8,477 nt of DNA from Candidatus Sulfotelmatobacter sp. (GCA_030151135.1 JASLEQ010000468.1:1-8477), one strand, 5' to 3'. Shown: positions 1 through 5,985, counted from the stretch's first letter. Made by a program: numbers and translations. The notes: a model not told the origin generated them from the letters alone.

Positions 1-62
1 CCCAATTCTTTACCACTTTGGGAATCTCACTTCCGTATTTTGGCTCTAGATCTAGCCGCCCT

Positions 63-92
63 GGAGCGGTCGACCATGCGTCGACTCGCTCC
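63..92. repeat. Hairpin-forming inverted repeat, 12-bp stem
   Basis: The left arm GGAGCGGTCGAC (63-74) pairs with GTCGAC-T-CGCTCC (80-92). There is one bulged T at 86 and a five-base loop CATGC. GTCGAC is itself palindromic, so the site contains two copies of it. No U-run follows (the next bases are ACAAAAAG), so it does not look like a standard intrinsic terminator on the + strand. It could be a protein-binding site, part of a dispersed repeat, or the end of a structured RNA. Confidence 0.6.
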
Positions 93-166
93 ACAAAAAG
101 CAGGACGACTGAAGAGTTCGGCCGCGTATCCGGCACAGCTCAGCGCGACATTCGTCGCTTAGAATT

Positions 167-213
167 GGGGAATGTCCCGTCTGTCCCCGATTCCCCCCGC
201 CCATGATTCGGGG
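167..213. repeat. Two overlapping GC-rich inverted repeats
   Basis: GGGGAAT (167-173) is the reverse complement of ATTCCCC (190-196). CCCCGA (185-190) is the reverse complement of TCGGGG (208-213). The pairs share position 190 and their stems interleave, so an RNA could form only one of the two at a time. They sit just before the HEAT-like gene. A switchable leader is possible, and so is a REP-type remnant; neither is shown. Confidence 0.45.
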
Positions 214-243
214 AGCAGAAAGAGAGCGTATGATGGCGGACAC

Positions 244-1038
244 TTGCGAATAAACAGGAACATCAGCCTATTCGTGTTGTCAGCCCTGCTGACAGTCGTG
301 GCTCACGGCCAACAAAGTCAGCCGAGTAGCACGACCTATGCCGCAGATAGGGGCAACGTGCCCGACGCGATTGCGAAGCTGAAATCCGGGAACTTCGCCC
401 TGGTTCACGTAGAGATGATCGTTAAGGCTGGCGCGGTCGAAGCGATCCCCGCCTTGAAGGAGCAATTTGCGCGCAGCCAAGACCCGCTGGTCAAGGCAAA
501 GTTGGCTAACGCTTTGCTAAGGCTCGGCGACCGGGAAGATATCTATTGGGACTACCTCGTGAAGCAGGTAACTCCAGCGTTGGAGAGCGACGCCCCTGAC
601 TTTATCGATTACAGCTCACCCCCCGGCGGCGGCCCGTCTCCCGCATTCTTAGCGTGGGCGAGAGCCCACGGGGAGTCTCCCGAGAGCGCAGGTCAGAACG
701 CAATGTACTGGCTGCCAGGAAAGCTGACATTATTAGGCTCGACTGGCGATCCGAGGGTGGTCGCGTTGCTTCAGCGGGGCCTCCTGTCGCCCAATCACAT
801 GATCGTAATTGCGGCGGCCGAAGGATTGTCCGAGCTTCACGACAAAAACTCGATCCCATTGATCATTGACGCGTGCGAGAGAGCTCCATCTGGGGCTGCG
901 GCTGTAATCGCCGAGTCCTTACTCTACTTCGACGATGCTGACGCAAACAGTGTGTTCGATAGATATGTCCCGGAGGATCGCGCCAAGATACTTCGTAAAG
1001 CAAAAGCCCAAGGAAAGAAAACGCCTCTCAGCGACTGA
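244..1038 (+). CDS. Secreted HEAT-like repeat protein
   Basis: This predicted exported protein of about 265 residues has no recognised enzymatic motif. Started at TTG 244, its N-terminus is a good signal peptide: basic MRINRN, a hydrophobic stretch at residues 7-20, and a likely cleavage after AHG near residue 22. The frame is also open to an ATG at 172, which would add 24 polar residues ahead of the signal. The TTG is preferred for that reason, although its ribosome binding site (GGCGGA, 3 bases upstream) is poor. The mature part has paired amphipathic helices typical of HEAT/Armadillo-like solenoids. Examples are residues 39-80 (VEAIPALKEQF, LVKAKLANALLRLGD) and 165-225 (GDPRVVALLQRGL, VIAAAEGLSEL, IPLIIDACE). 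Between them lies a Pro/Gly-rich loop. HEAT proteins usually act as protein-binding scaffolds; the partner here is unknown. It is separated by 421 bases from the next gene, so it is probably transcribed alone. The C-terminal end is Lys-rich. Confidence 0.7.
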   Translation: MRINRNISLFVLSALLTVVAHGQQSQPSSTTYAADRGNVPDAIAKLKSGNFALVHVEMIVKAGAVEAIPALKEQFARSQDPLVKAKLANALLRLGDREDIYWDYLVKQVTPALESDAPDFIDYSSPPGGGPSPAFLAWARAHGESPESAGQNAMYWLPGKLTLLGSTGDPRVVALLQRGLLSPNHMIVIAAAEGLSELHDKNSIPLIIDACERAPSGAAAVIAESLLYFDDADANSVFDRYVPEDRAKILRKAKAQGKKTPLSD

Positions 1039-1459
1039 GCGGACAGTTACAGTCCTCCCAGGATCAAGTGCCGGACGCATTGTTACGGTCTTATCTTAGC
1101 CGTGAAGCTTTTCCTAGCGTCCAAACGAATCACCTCTGAGAAGAAACCGACGAGCCAGCGGATGTCCCGCCTTGAGACGAGCATCTCACCCTGAGACGCG
1201 CGTCGAAAACTCAATCCCACGGCACCTAAGATTTCCCTTCTAACCTGCTGAAAACTCATTCACGCGAGGACGTGTCCTTTCGTTCGCGGCGATGGTTCTC
1301 CTGTTGCTCCATTCATCGCGAACCGCGGAGATCGGCTCCCCAAAAATTCTTCCAAACCAGGAAGAAAGGGAGCCCGACCGCTTTTCAGTACCGGCAAATT
1401 CGATGCTGGCTCGCGGACGACGCGTTCCGCATGAGATTTGATCTAAAGGATTCTTAACC
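1039..1459. other. 421-base gap without a convincing gene
   Basis: No gene is supported here. A 61-codon frame (GTG 1272 to TAA 1455-1457) has an Arg/Ser/Phe-rich composition and a Shine-Dalgarno-like GAGGA only one base before its start, so I regard it as chance. The heptamer TGAGACG occurs at 1173-1179 and 1192-1198, 19 bases apart. The promoter of the downstream cluster must lie here, but I find no clear -35/-10 pair. AAAGGA at 1445-1450 is the likely ribosome binding site of the next gene. Confidence 0.5.
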
Positions 1460-1819
1460 TTGGCGCATCAGGCCGTTGGCACTGCACGATCACAGCAGAA
1501 TGGAAGTCCAGTCGCCGGACTGGCGCGCTTCTTTCCCGACGCCTCTCCCGTGCGCGTTCCTGTGCAACTGGCGCGCGTCATGGAATCCGGAGAAAACGCC
1601 ACCTTCAGCGAAAGCACCGTCATCGAGTTCGGAACTCCGCGCGAAGTGCTGTTCGCATCGAAGACACCGCTGGAATTTGCCGATCTTCTACGCGTGCGCA
1701 ATTCCGACGGCTCGCTCGACGAAGAAGTTTCCGTGGTCGCCGTGCAATATCAGCCTGGCAAGACTCTCGTGGCCGCGCGCTTCCGGCGCGATGTGCCCAA
1801 CTGGATCGTGAAATCATGA
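1460..1819 (+). CDS. Small PilZ-like protein, first gene of the signalling cluster
   Basis: This 119-residue soluble protein starts at TTG 1460; AAAGGA at 1445-1450 lies 9 bases upstream and supports that start. Residues about 30-115 alternate short hydrophobic strands with turns (STVIEFGTPREVLFAS, DLLRVRN, EVSVVAVQY, TLVAARFRRDVPNWI). The order and the ending (valine-rich strand, then xARFxxxxPxxW) resemble the PilZ beta-barrel seen in many acidobacterial small proteins. PilZ domains typically bind cyclic di-GMP through an RxxxR and a [D/N]xSxxG motif. Neither is clear here, so if it is PilZ it is probably a non-binding type acting through protein contacts. Its stop codon overlaps the next start (ATGA at 1816-1819), indicating translational coupling. 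The fold assignment is inference; another small beta-barrel remains possible. Confidence 0.6.
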   Translation: MAHQAVGTARSQQNGSPVAGLARFFPDASPVRVPVQLARVMESGENATFSESTVIEFGTPREVLFASKTPLEFADLLRVRNSDGSLDEEVSVVAVQYQPGKTLVAARFRRDVPNWIVKS

Positions 1820-3024
1820 CTCCTTCCACACCCGTGCAGGATCTGGCAACGCAGTGGAGTTACGCCCGCAAACTCTATCCCATCTATTTTGAGATGGCGC
1901 GCGAATTCGCCATCGACGTGAAGCCTCATCCGGAACTGGAAGCGATGGTCGAGACTCCCGGCAAAGACACGGTCGAGCAGGCGAACCAGTGGATCGAACA
2001 GATGGACAACTCGATCCAGGTGCATCAGCTCCGCCAGTTCCTGCAAACCAGTTCGCTGGTGAACCAGGAAGGACTCGTCGCCCTGCTTCAGCACTCTCTG
2101 GCCAAGCAGAACAAGAACGATTCCACCCGCGACAAGATCGATTTCCTGCTCGTGCAGTACTTCAGCCAGATTGCTCCTGCCGGGTTGAATGATGACGAAG
2201 TGGACCTGGCTTTCGTGGCGCAGCAGATGGAACCGGTGCTCGGCGAGATCGAATTGAAGGCCCCGGTCTGGCTCAACGCTCTGGACCGCGTGCTGGACTC
2301 GGCGCGCAAGTGCAAGTCACTCGACGAACTGCTGCATGGCGGCGTTCTCGAACAGGGGCGCAAGGCCAAAGGTTTGGCGGGAGAGCTTTTCTATCTCCCG
2401 GTTGCGCTGACCGCCTTCACGCGCTTCGGATACCTGATGCGCCGCGCGTTCTTCCGGCTGATGCTCGGCGATCTGAATCTGATTCTCGACGGACTGACCG
2501 AACTCGAAGACAAGGGCGTGACTACCATCGACTGCCGGCGCGCGCAATTCTCGGCACAAGAACCTATCATCCGCCTGCGCATGATCTGCCAGTCGTGGAA
2601 AGTCATGTTCCAGGCGGAATACTCATCCGGATCGCCGCTGCGCATGCTGGTGGATTTGCGCGCCTCGGTCGAACACGCACTAGGACGCGGTAAAGCCGGT
2701 GACGGAGACACGAAAGGTAAACCCGCCGCTGCCAAGCCCGTGGCAAAGACAGCACCGGCACCTGCGGCAGCAAAGCCGGCAGCCGCGCCGAAACCGGCAG
2801 TTCCGGCAAAGCCCGCGGCTGCAATCGCAGCGAAACCGTCTGCGGCGAAAGCTGTTGCACCGAAACCGGCACCTGAGGCAGCGAAGGCCGCCGCTGCTGC
2901 AAGCGCGGCAAAGCCCTTGGCCAAACCAATGGCCGCCGCAAAACCGGTTGCGAAGCCTGCTCCGTCAGAGGCGCCCGAGTTCGAGGTTTCCGGCTCCGCG
3001 GAATGGGATGCGGAAAAGAAATAG
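1816..3024 (+). CDS. Helical protein with long Ala/Lys/Pro-rich tail, unknown function
   Basis: I do not recognise the family. The 402-residue product has three parts. Residues 1-290 are predicted mostly helical, without a signal peptide or membrane segment; 190-225 are rich in aromatic and hydrophobic residues (LFYLPVALTAFTRFGYLMRRAF), suggesting a buried helix pair. Residues about 300-385 are a low-complexity tail of AKP/AAKP/KPAA units, basic and surely disordered. Residues 386-402 end in an acidic, aromatic-containing stretch (EFEVSGSAEWDAE). A long flexible tail with a conserved-looking tip suggests a tether presenting a terminal peptide to a partner, as in chemoreceptor C-termini or histone-H1-like tails. 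The tip does not match the aromatic-x-x-aromatic pattern of CheR-binding receptor pentapeptides. The start overlaps the previous stop by ATGA and the next gene follows after 54 bases. An adaptor role in the CheR cluster is a guess from context. Confidence 0.75.
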   Translation: MTPSTPVQDLATQWSYARKLYPIYFEMAREFAIDVKPHPELEAMVETPGKDTVEQANQWIEQMDNSIQVHQLRQFLQTSSLVNQEGLVALLQHSLAKQNKNDSTRDKIDFLLVQYFSQIAPAGLNDDEVDLAFVAQQMEPVLGEIELKAPVWLNALDRVLDSARKCKSLDELLHGGVLEQGRKAKGLAGELFYLPVALTAFTRFGYLMRRAFFRLMLGDLNLILDGLTELEDKGVTTIDCRRAQFSAQEPIIRLRMICQSWKVMFQAEYSSGSPLRMLVDLRASVEHALGRGKAGDGDTKGKPAAAKPVAKTAPAPAAAKPAAAPKPAVPAKPAAAIAAKPSAAKAVAPKPAPEAAKAAAAASAAKPLAKPMAAAKPVAKPAPSEAPEFEVSGSAEWDAEKK

Positions 3025-3078
3025 TTTTCTCTTAACAAGCTCCGGCCGGTTCGGCGGACATTTAGAAAAGGGATTCGA

Positions 3079-3762
3079 GTGGTGCAAACGCCCACAGTAC
3101 TGATCATCGCGGACGAAGCCGACTTCTCGCGCCGCATCACAGCGCGCTGGCAGATGGAGCGGAATGTTCCGACCTTCACCCTGCTGAGCGGGGAACTGTG
3201 GCCACGCTTCGCCGTAGATGTTTTCGACGTGGCGATTGTAGGACAGCTCCGCCGCGATCTGCTTTCGGTGGTGCTCGAGCCTTTGCATTCCACGGGACAG
3301 CCGATCTTCTGCGTGTGTCAGGATACGGCCACCGCGCAACTGGTACGCGATCGCTGGCCCCGCGTTTCGATACTGCGCCCCAGCGAGCACTGGCTGGAAA
3401 CGCTTGTGCTGGCCGCGGTCGAAGCCGTCCACCGGTCGCGGGCGGAGGCGCGAGCGCGCGCCGCCGAGCTTTCCTGCGCAGCCCTTGAACGCCAGGCCAC
3501 ACTCGGACGCTACATGATCGAGATGCGCCACAACATGAACAACGCACTTACATCGGTTCTGGGGAATTCCGACCTGGTGCTGCTCGAACCCGGCAGCCTG
3601 TCGGCGCAAACCCGCGCGCAGATCGAAACGATCCGCAACATGACGTTGAGAATTCACGAAATCATGCAGCGCTTCTCCTCTTTGGAAAAAGAGATGAACG
3701 TCGTTGCCCAGCAGGCGGGACAGGATGCGTACAAGTCCTACGCGGCTGCAGGAGGCAACTAG
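3079..3762 (+). CDS. Degenerate receiver fused to HisKA-like phosphoacceptor domain, no ATPase
   Basis: The 227-residue product starts at GTG 3079, with GAAAAGGGA five bases upstream. Residues 5-115 follow a receiver fold: strand VLIIADEADF with the acidic pair D12/E13, strand FDVAIVG, strand IFCVC, strand SILRP. The phospho-accepting Asp at the end of the third strand is replaced by Gly55, the Ser/Thr switch position by Cys, and the usual Lys-Pro by Arg100-Pro101. It should therefore not be phosphorylated in the normal way. A charged helix (120-140) leads to residues 140-205, which match a histidine kinase dimerisation helix pair (LGRYMIEMRHNMNNALTSVL). His151 is kept, but the following acid and the later Pro of the usual H-E-x-x-N-P are replaced by Asn and Ala. 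No N, G1, F or G2 box follows; the protein ends soon after, so there is no catalytic ATPase domain. It could be a phosphotransfer or dimerisation partner for a kinase encoded elsewhere. It lies 90 bases before cheR. Confidence 0.8.
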   Translation: MVQTPTVLIIADEADFSRRITARWQMERNVPTFTLLSGELWPRFAVDVFDVAIVGQLRRDLLSVVLEPLHSTGQPIFCVCQDTATAQLVRDRWPRVSILRPSEHWLETLVLAAVEAVHRSRAEARARAAELSCAALERQATLGRYMIEMRHNMNNALTSVLGNSDLVLLEPGSLSAQTRAQIETIRNMTLRIHEIMQRFSSLEKEMNVVAQQAGQDAYKSYAAAGGN

Positions 3763-3852
3763 AGTTATGCAGATCAGGATTTTACTTCCCCTTGAAAGGC
3801 GCGGGGCGCGAAGCCTGGCGCGACATTCGTTCGTCTTGCAGGGAAGGACTGT

Positions 3853-4893
3853 ATGCACCGATTGATGGCGGGGGTCACGATCCTGGAACACGAGCTCTCG
3901 GAGCTGCGGCTGCTGGTGGAGCGGCAGTCGGGCATTCTGCTGGATTGTCCGAACAGCGCGCTGGCCGCGCATGTGGCCGAGTATCTCGAGGAACACGAAC
4001 TGGACTCTCCGGCTTCCCTGCTGGACCGGCTCCGCGCTCCGGACCTTGATCCGGCAACACTTACGGAATTTCTTGATGGCATTATGAACGTGAAGACAGG
4101 ATTCTTCCGGCATCCTGGAGCGATGAACGCTTTGGCGCAGTACGTTATGCCGCAGCTTTATTCGCGGAAGTCCGATGACAGCGCCTGCACGTTCCGAATC
4201 TGGAGCGCTGGCTGCGGCACCGGCGAAGAGCCCTATTCGATTGCGATGGCGCTGTGCGACGCCATGCCGAACGCGAGCGGCAACGGAAACGGCAATGGGA
4301 ATGCCGGGAAAGAAACAAAAGCTTTCAACCGCAGCGGCGGGATCGCGGGGCCGATTTCGGCGAATGGGAGCGCGAAAGAATGGTCGATCCACATTGTCGG
4401 AAGCGACCTGCTGCCGTCATCGATTCAAATCGCCGAGCGCGGGCTTTATCCACAATCGGCGCTGACCGGACTGCCTCCGGCGATGATCCGCGCGTGCTTT
4501 TCGAAAATTGGCAGCCCGAACGGAAACGGATCGTCCGACGCAAATTCGAATGGATCGTCCAACGGAAACGGGAACGGAACCGGCAACGCGCATCTGTTGG
4601 TCAAACCCCGCCTGCGCAGCCTGGTCACGTTCAACACCATGAACCTGACGCGTCCCGTTTATATTGGCCGGTTCGATTGCATTTTCTGCATGGACGTTCT
4701 ACCCCAGCTCTCGCGTGCACAACGCATTGCGTTGATGGAACGGCTGCACTTGTATCTCGAACCCGGCGGGTATTTGTTCCTGAGCCAGACCGAAAAGCTC
4801 TGCGCCCCAAACCTCAATTTCCGCCAGGAAACCTACGACGGGTACACCATGCATCGCAAGCCACTGGCGGCGAGCGCGGCTTACGGAAGATAA
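3853..4893 (+). CDS. cheR: CheR-type chemoreceptor methyltransferase with Asn/Gly inserts
   Basis: CheR transfers methyl groups from S-adenosylmethionine to glutamates of chemoreceptors in the cytoplasm. The 346-residue product has the usual order: N-terminal helical domain (8-75), the NVKTGFFRHP segment with Arg86 (79-88), SAM motif I RIWSAGCGTGEEPYS (115-129), acidic strand end VGSDLLPSSIQIAERGLYP (182-200) with Asp185, VTFNTMNL (258-265), and FDCIFCMDVL (274-283) followed by LEPGGYLFLSQTEKL (302-316). It is about 60-70 residues longer than typical CheR because of two low-complexity inserts: residues 140-176, containing SGNGNGNGNAG, and 222-246, Asn/Gly/Ser-rich. The second lies in the beta-subdomain that contacts receptor tails in Salmonella CheR. 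The usual FCRNV is FCMDV here. AGGGA/AAGGA at 3840-3848 supports the ATG at 3853. It is the last gene of the cluster; vapBC follows after 59 bases with its own promoter. Confidence 0.93.
   Translation: MHRLMAGVTILEHELSELRLLVERQSGILLDCPNSALAAHVAEYLEEHELDSPASLLDRLRAPDLDPATLTEFLDGIMNVKTGFFRHPGAMNALAQYVMPQLYSRKSDDSACTFRIWSAGCGTGEEPYSIAMALCDAMPNASGNGNGNGNAGKETKAFNRSGGIAGPISANGSAKEWSIHIVGSDLLPSSIQIAERGLYPQSALTGLPPAMIRACFSKIGSPNGNGSSDANSNGSSNGNGNGTGNAHLLVKPRLRSLVTFNTMNLTRPVYIGRFDCIFCMDVLPQLSRAQRIALMERLHLYLEPGGYLFLSQTEKLCAPNLNFRQETYDGYTMHRKPLAASAAYGR
4276..4305 (+). repeat. Hexamer-like repeat coding Asn-Gly run (cheR insert 1)
   Basis: Imperfect GGAAAC/GGCAAT hexamers encode alternating Gly-Asn (residues 142-151 of the CheR product). 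This looks like in-frame expansion of a simple repeat between SAM motif I and the next strand. Confidence 0.7.
4519..4590 (+). repeat. Simple-sequence repeat coding Asn/Gly/Ser run (cheR insert 2)
   Basis: A second block of degenerate six-base units (AACGGA, AATGGA, AACGGG) encodes residues 223-246 of the CheR product, in the loop of the receptor-contacting beta-subdomain. TCGTCC elements occur twice (4531-4536 and 4555-4560), each just after a GGA. Similar unit composition to the first insert suggests the same slippage-type origin. Confidence 0.7.
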
Positions 4894-4915
4894 ACCACAA
4901 GTTGCACATCCAGCG

Positions 4916-4944
4916 TTGTCGGTGTAGACTAAACTAACTAAACT
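4916..4944 (+). promoter_or_regulatory. Candidate vapBC promoter
   Basis: TTGTCG (4916-4921) and TAAACT (4939-4944) are 17 bases apart and match the sigma-70 consensus at 8 of 12 positions. Transcription would start about 4951-4953, at the antitoxin ATG itself, giving a leaderless mRNA. This agrees with the absence of any Shine-Dalgarno sequence before that ATG. An alternative pair, TTGCAC (4902-4907) and TAGACT (4925-4930), is also 17 bases apart but weaker. Confidence 0.5.
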
Positions 4945-4953
4945 TAGTCTACA
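4923..4953. promoter_or_regulatory. Perfect 10-bp inverted repeat, candidate VapBC operator
   Basis: TGTAGACTAA (4923-4932) and TTAGTCTACA (4944-4953) are exact reverse complements separated by 11 bases. The direct repeat ACTAAAC occurs at 4928-4934 and 4937-4943 within it. The site covers both candidate -10 elements and ends on the first base of the antitoxin start codon. Antitoxin-toxin complexes of this type usually repress their own promoter by binding such palindromes, so occupation here would block both transcription and initiation. Confidence 0.75.
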
Positions 4954-5198
4954 TGAAAACCATAAATATCCACGAAGCTAAAACGCAACTCTCCCGACTT
5001 GTAGACGAAGCCGTTCAAGGAGAGCCCTTCGTGATAGCAAAGGCCGGTAAGCCAATGGTGAAGGTCACTGCCCTCGATGCTCCGTCGGGCTCGGAGATCA
5101 AGCGGCTCGGCTTTCTAGCAGGGCAAGTCTCTGTGCCGGACGACTTCGACCGCATGGGTAAAGCTGAAATCGAGGGCCTGTTTTTCGGCAGGAAATGA
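4953..5198 (+). CDS. vapB: Antitoxin of the Phd/YefM (VapB) type
   Basis: This 81-residue antitoxin should bind and neutralise the ribonuclease encoded next to it and repress the shared promoter. Residues 1-45 carry the Phd/YefM DNA-binding signature: MKTINIHEAKTQLSRLVDEA followed by GEPFVIAKAGKPMVKVTAL. Residues 55-81 (GFLAGQVSVPDDFDRM, then EIEGLFFGRK) match the C-terminal toxin-wrapping segment typical of antitoxins paired with PIN toxins. The ATG is certain from the conserved N-terminus, yet it has no Shine-Dalgarno and lies at the right edge of the palindrome at 4923-4953. Its TGA overlaps the toxin ATG (ATGA at 5195-5198), the usual coupling in these pairs. Confidence 0.94.
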   Translation: MKTINIHEAKTQLSRLVDEAVQGEPFVIAKAGKPMVKVTALDAPSGSEIKRLGFLAGQVSVPDDFDRMGKAEIEGLFFGRK

Positions 5199-5581
5199 AG
5201 ATCCTGCTCGACACTCACCTACTGCTTTGGGCGGCGGGACAGCCGAATCGGTTATCGGCGGCCGCCCGCAGGTTGATCAGTGATTCCCGAACTGAGCTTC
5301 TCTTTAGCGCAGCAAGCATTTGGGAAGTCGTGATTAAGCACGGACTGGAGCGGAGCGACTTTCAGATCGACGCGCGACTGCTTCGTCGCGGCTTGCTGGA
5401 TAACGGCTATAGCGAGTTGCCGATCCTGAGCGAACACGTAGTTGTCGTTGACAGCTTGCCGTCGATCCACAAGGATCCGTTCGACCGATTATTAGTGGCT
5501 CAAGCTACTGTAGAGGGAATCACGTTACTCACAGCCGATTCCCTGGTGGCCGCCTATCCCGGCCCAGTTCGATTCGTGTAA
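5195..5581 (+). CDS. vapC: VapC-type PIN-domain ribonuclease toxin
   Basis: The 128-residue PIN-domain protein is the toxin of the pair. VapC enzymes cut RNA (tRNA or rRNA in studied cases) in a Mg-dependent way when the antitoxin is degraded; the target here cannot be read from sequence. All acidic active-site positions are present: Asp6 in LLDTHLLLWA, Glu44 in SIWEVVIK, Asp94/Asp97 in HKDPFDRLLVAQA, and Asp115 in LLTAD. Length and layout are normal for the family, so it should be active. It overlaps vapB by 4 bases. Only 22 bases separate its stop from that of the convergent gene at 5604-5969, with no clear terminator between them. The pair has typical mobile-module character, but I see no integrase or att site beside it. 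Confidence 0.96.
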   Translation: MKILLDTHLLLWAAGQPNRLSAAARRLISDSRTELLFSAASIWEVVIKHGLERSDFQIDARLLRRGLLDNGYSELPILSEHVVVVDSLPSIHKDPFDRLLVAQATVEGITLLTADSLVAAYPGPVRFV

Positions 5582-5603
5582 GCACGCAGATAGTCATTCG
5601 CCT

Positions 5604-5969
5604 CTAGGGTCTTTCCAGCCACGCCTTGTACTGGTCCCAGTCTCTATCTATCACTTGATCCGGCTCTGCACGTCCGAAGGCTCGCGCGGAATAAAGTGTT
5701 TGACGTCCGTATTCCGGATATTCCGCAGCAAGGAGCACATCTCGGTAATCGCGCTTCGCGGTGTCCATGGCAATCCGAAGCTCATGTAGCTTGCCATTCG
5801 CGATCTTGAGTACTGCCGCCTTAACTCGCCAGCCATCTCTATGCCACTTCTCGGAACCGTACTCATGGAGAATCTCGAGCACGGCGTCGTAATGCGACTC
5901 TGGGAAATCCCTCCGAACAATCCGATCGATATCTTCTGGCTTAATGTCGGGGATGGGCTGGTTCCTCAT
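5604..5969 (-). CDS. Unknown 121-aa protein downstream of uvrB
   Basis: I do not recognise a named family, though the sequence looks like a conserved bacterial hypothetical. It is soluble, charged and mostly helical: residues 10-40 (DIDRIVRRDFPESHYDAVLEIL), 43-75 (EYGSEKWHRD, VKAAVLKIANGKLHELR), 80-95 (AKRDYRDVLLAAEYPEY), and an acidic C-terminus (DQVIDRDWDQYKAWLERP). There is no signal peptide, membrane segment or catalytic motif that I can identify. I chose the ATG at 5969: GAGGAG (5982-5987), overlapping the uvrB stop codon, lies 12 bases upstream, whereas an earlier TTG at 5993 would start inside uvrB. The close spacing suggests cotranscription with uvrB, but a repair role is only guilt by association. 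It faces vapC tail to tail. Confidence 0.8.
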   Translation of the reverse strand: MRNQPIPDIKPEDIDRIVRRDFPESHYDAVLEILHEYGSEKWHRDGWRVKAAVLKIANGKLHELRIAMDTAKRDYRDVLLAAEYPEYGRQTLYSARAFGRAEPDQVIDRDWDQYKAWLERP

Positions 5970-5985
5970 GCCGCTAGTGCACTCC

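Larger units (their letters stand above)
1..243. other. Left edge without a confident gene
   Basis: I see no recognisable gene here. Two + frames are open from the window edge: one ends at TAG 160-162 and one at TGA 204-206. Neither shows a known domain, and either could be the tail of a gene that begins outside the window. The stretch contains a 12-bp-stem hairpin (63-92), the palindrome CTAGATCTAG (46-55), and two overlapping GC-rich inverted repeats (167-213). It may be the 3' end of an upstream gene followed by an intergenic region. The sequence alone does not decide this. Confidence 0.4.

Noticed and set aside
62..95. tRNA 3' end suggested by GGAGCG...CGCTCCA
   Set aside because: The paired arms are only about 30 bases apart with no cloverleaf or T-loop motif; it is a simple hairpin.
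1272..1457. 61-codon open frame before the PilZ-like gene
   Set aside because: GTG start with a Shine-Dalgarno one base away, Arg/Ser-rich composition, no domain; more likely chance in GC-rich DNA.
2971..3021. CheR-binding pentapeptide at the end of the 402-aa protein
   Set aside because: The tip EFEVSGSAEWDAE does not fit the aromatic-x-x-aromatic pattern at the extreme C-terminus of chemoreceptors.
2391..3293. 300-codon - strand frame opposite the AKP-tailed gene
   Set aside because: It is the antisense of the Ala/Lys/Pro repeats (giving Gly/Ala/Phe runs) and overlaps two supported + genes.
2965..4392. 475-codon - strand frame opposite the receiver-HisKA and cheR genes
   Set aside because: It spans several clearly coding + strand genes, is Arg-rich and shows no domain; an antisense shadow.
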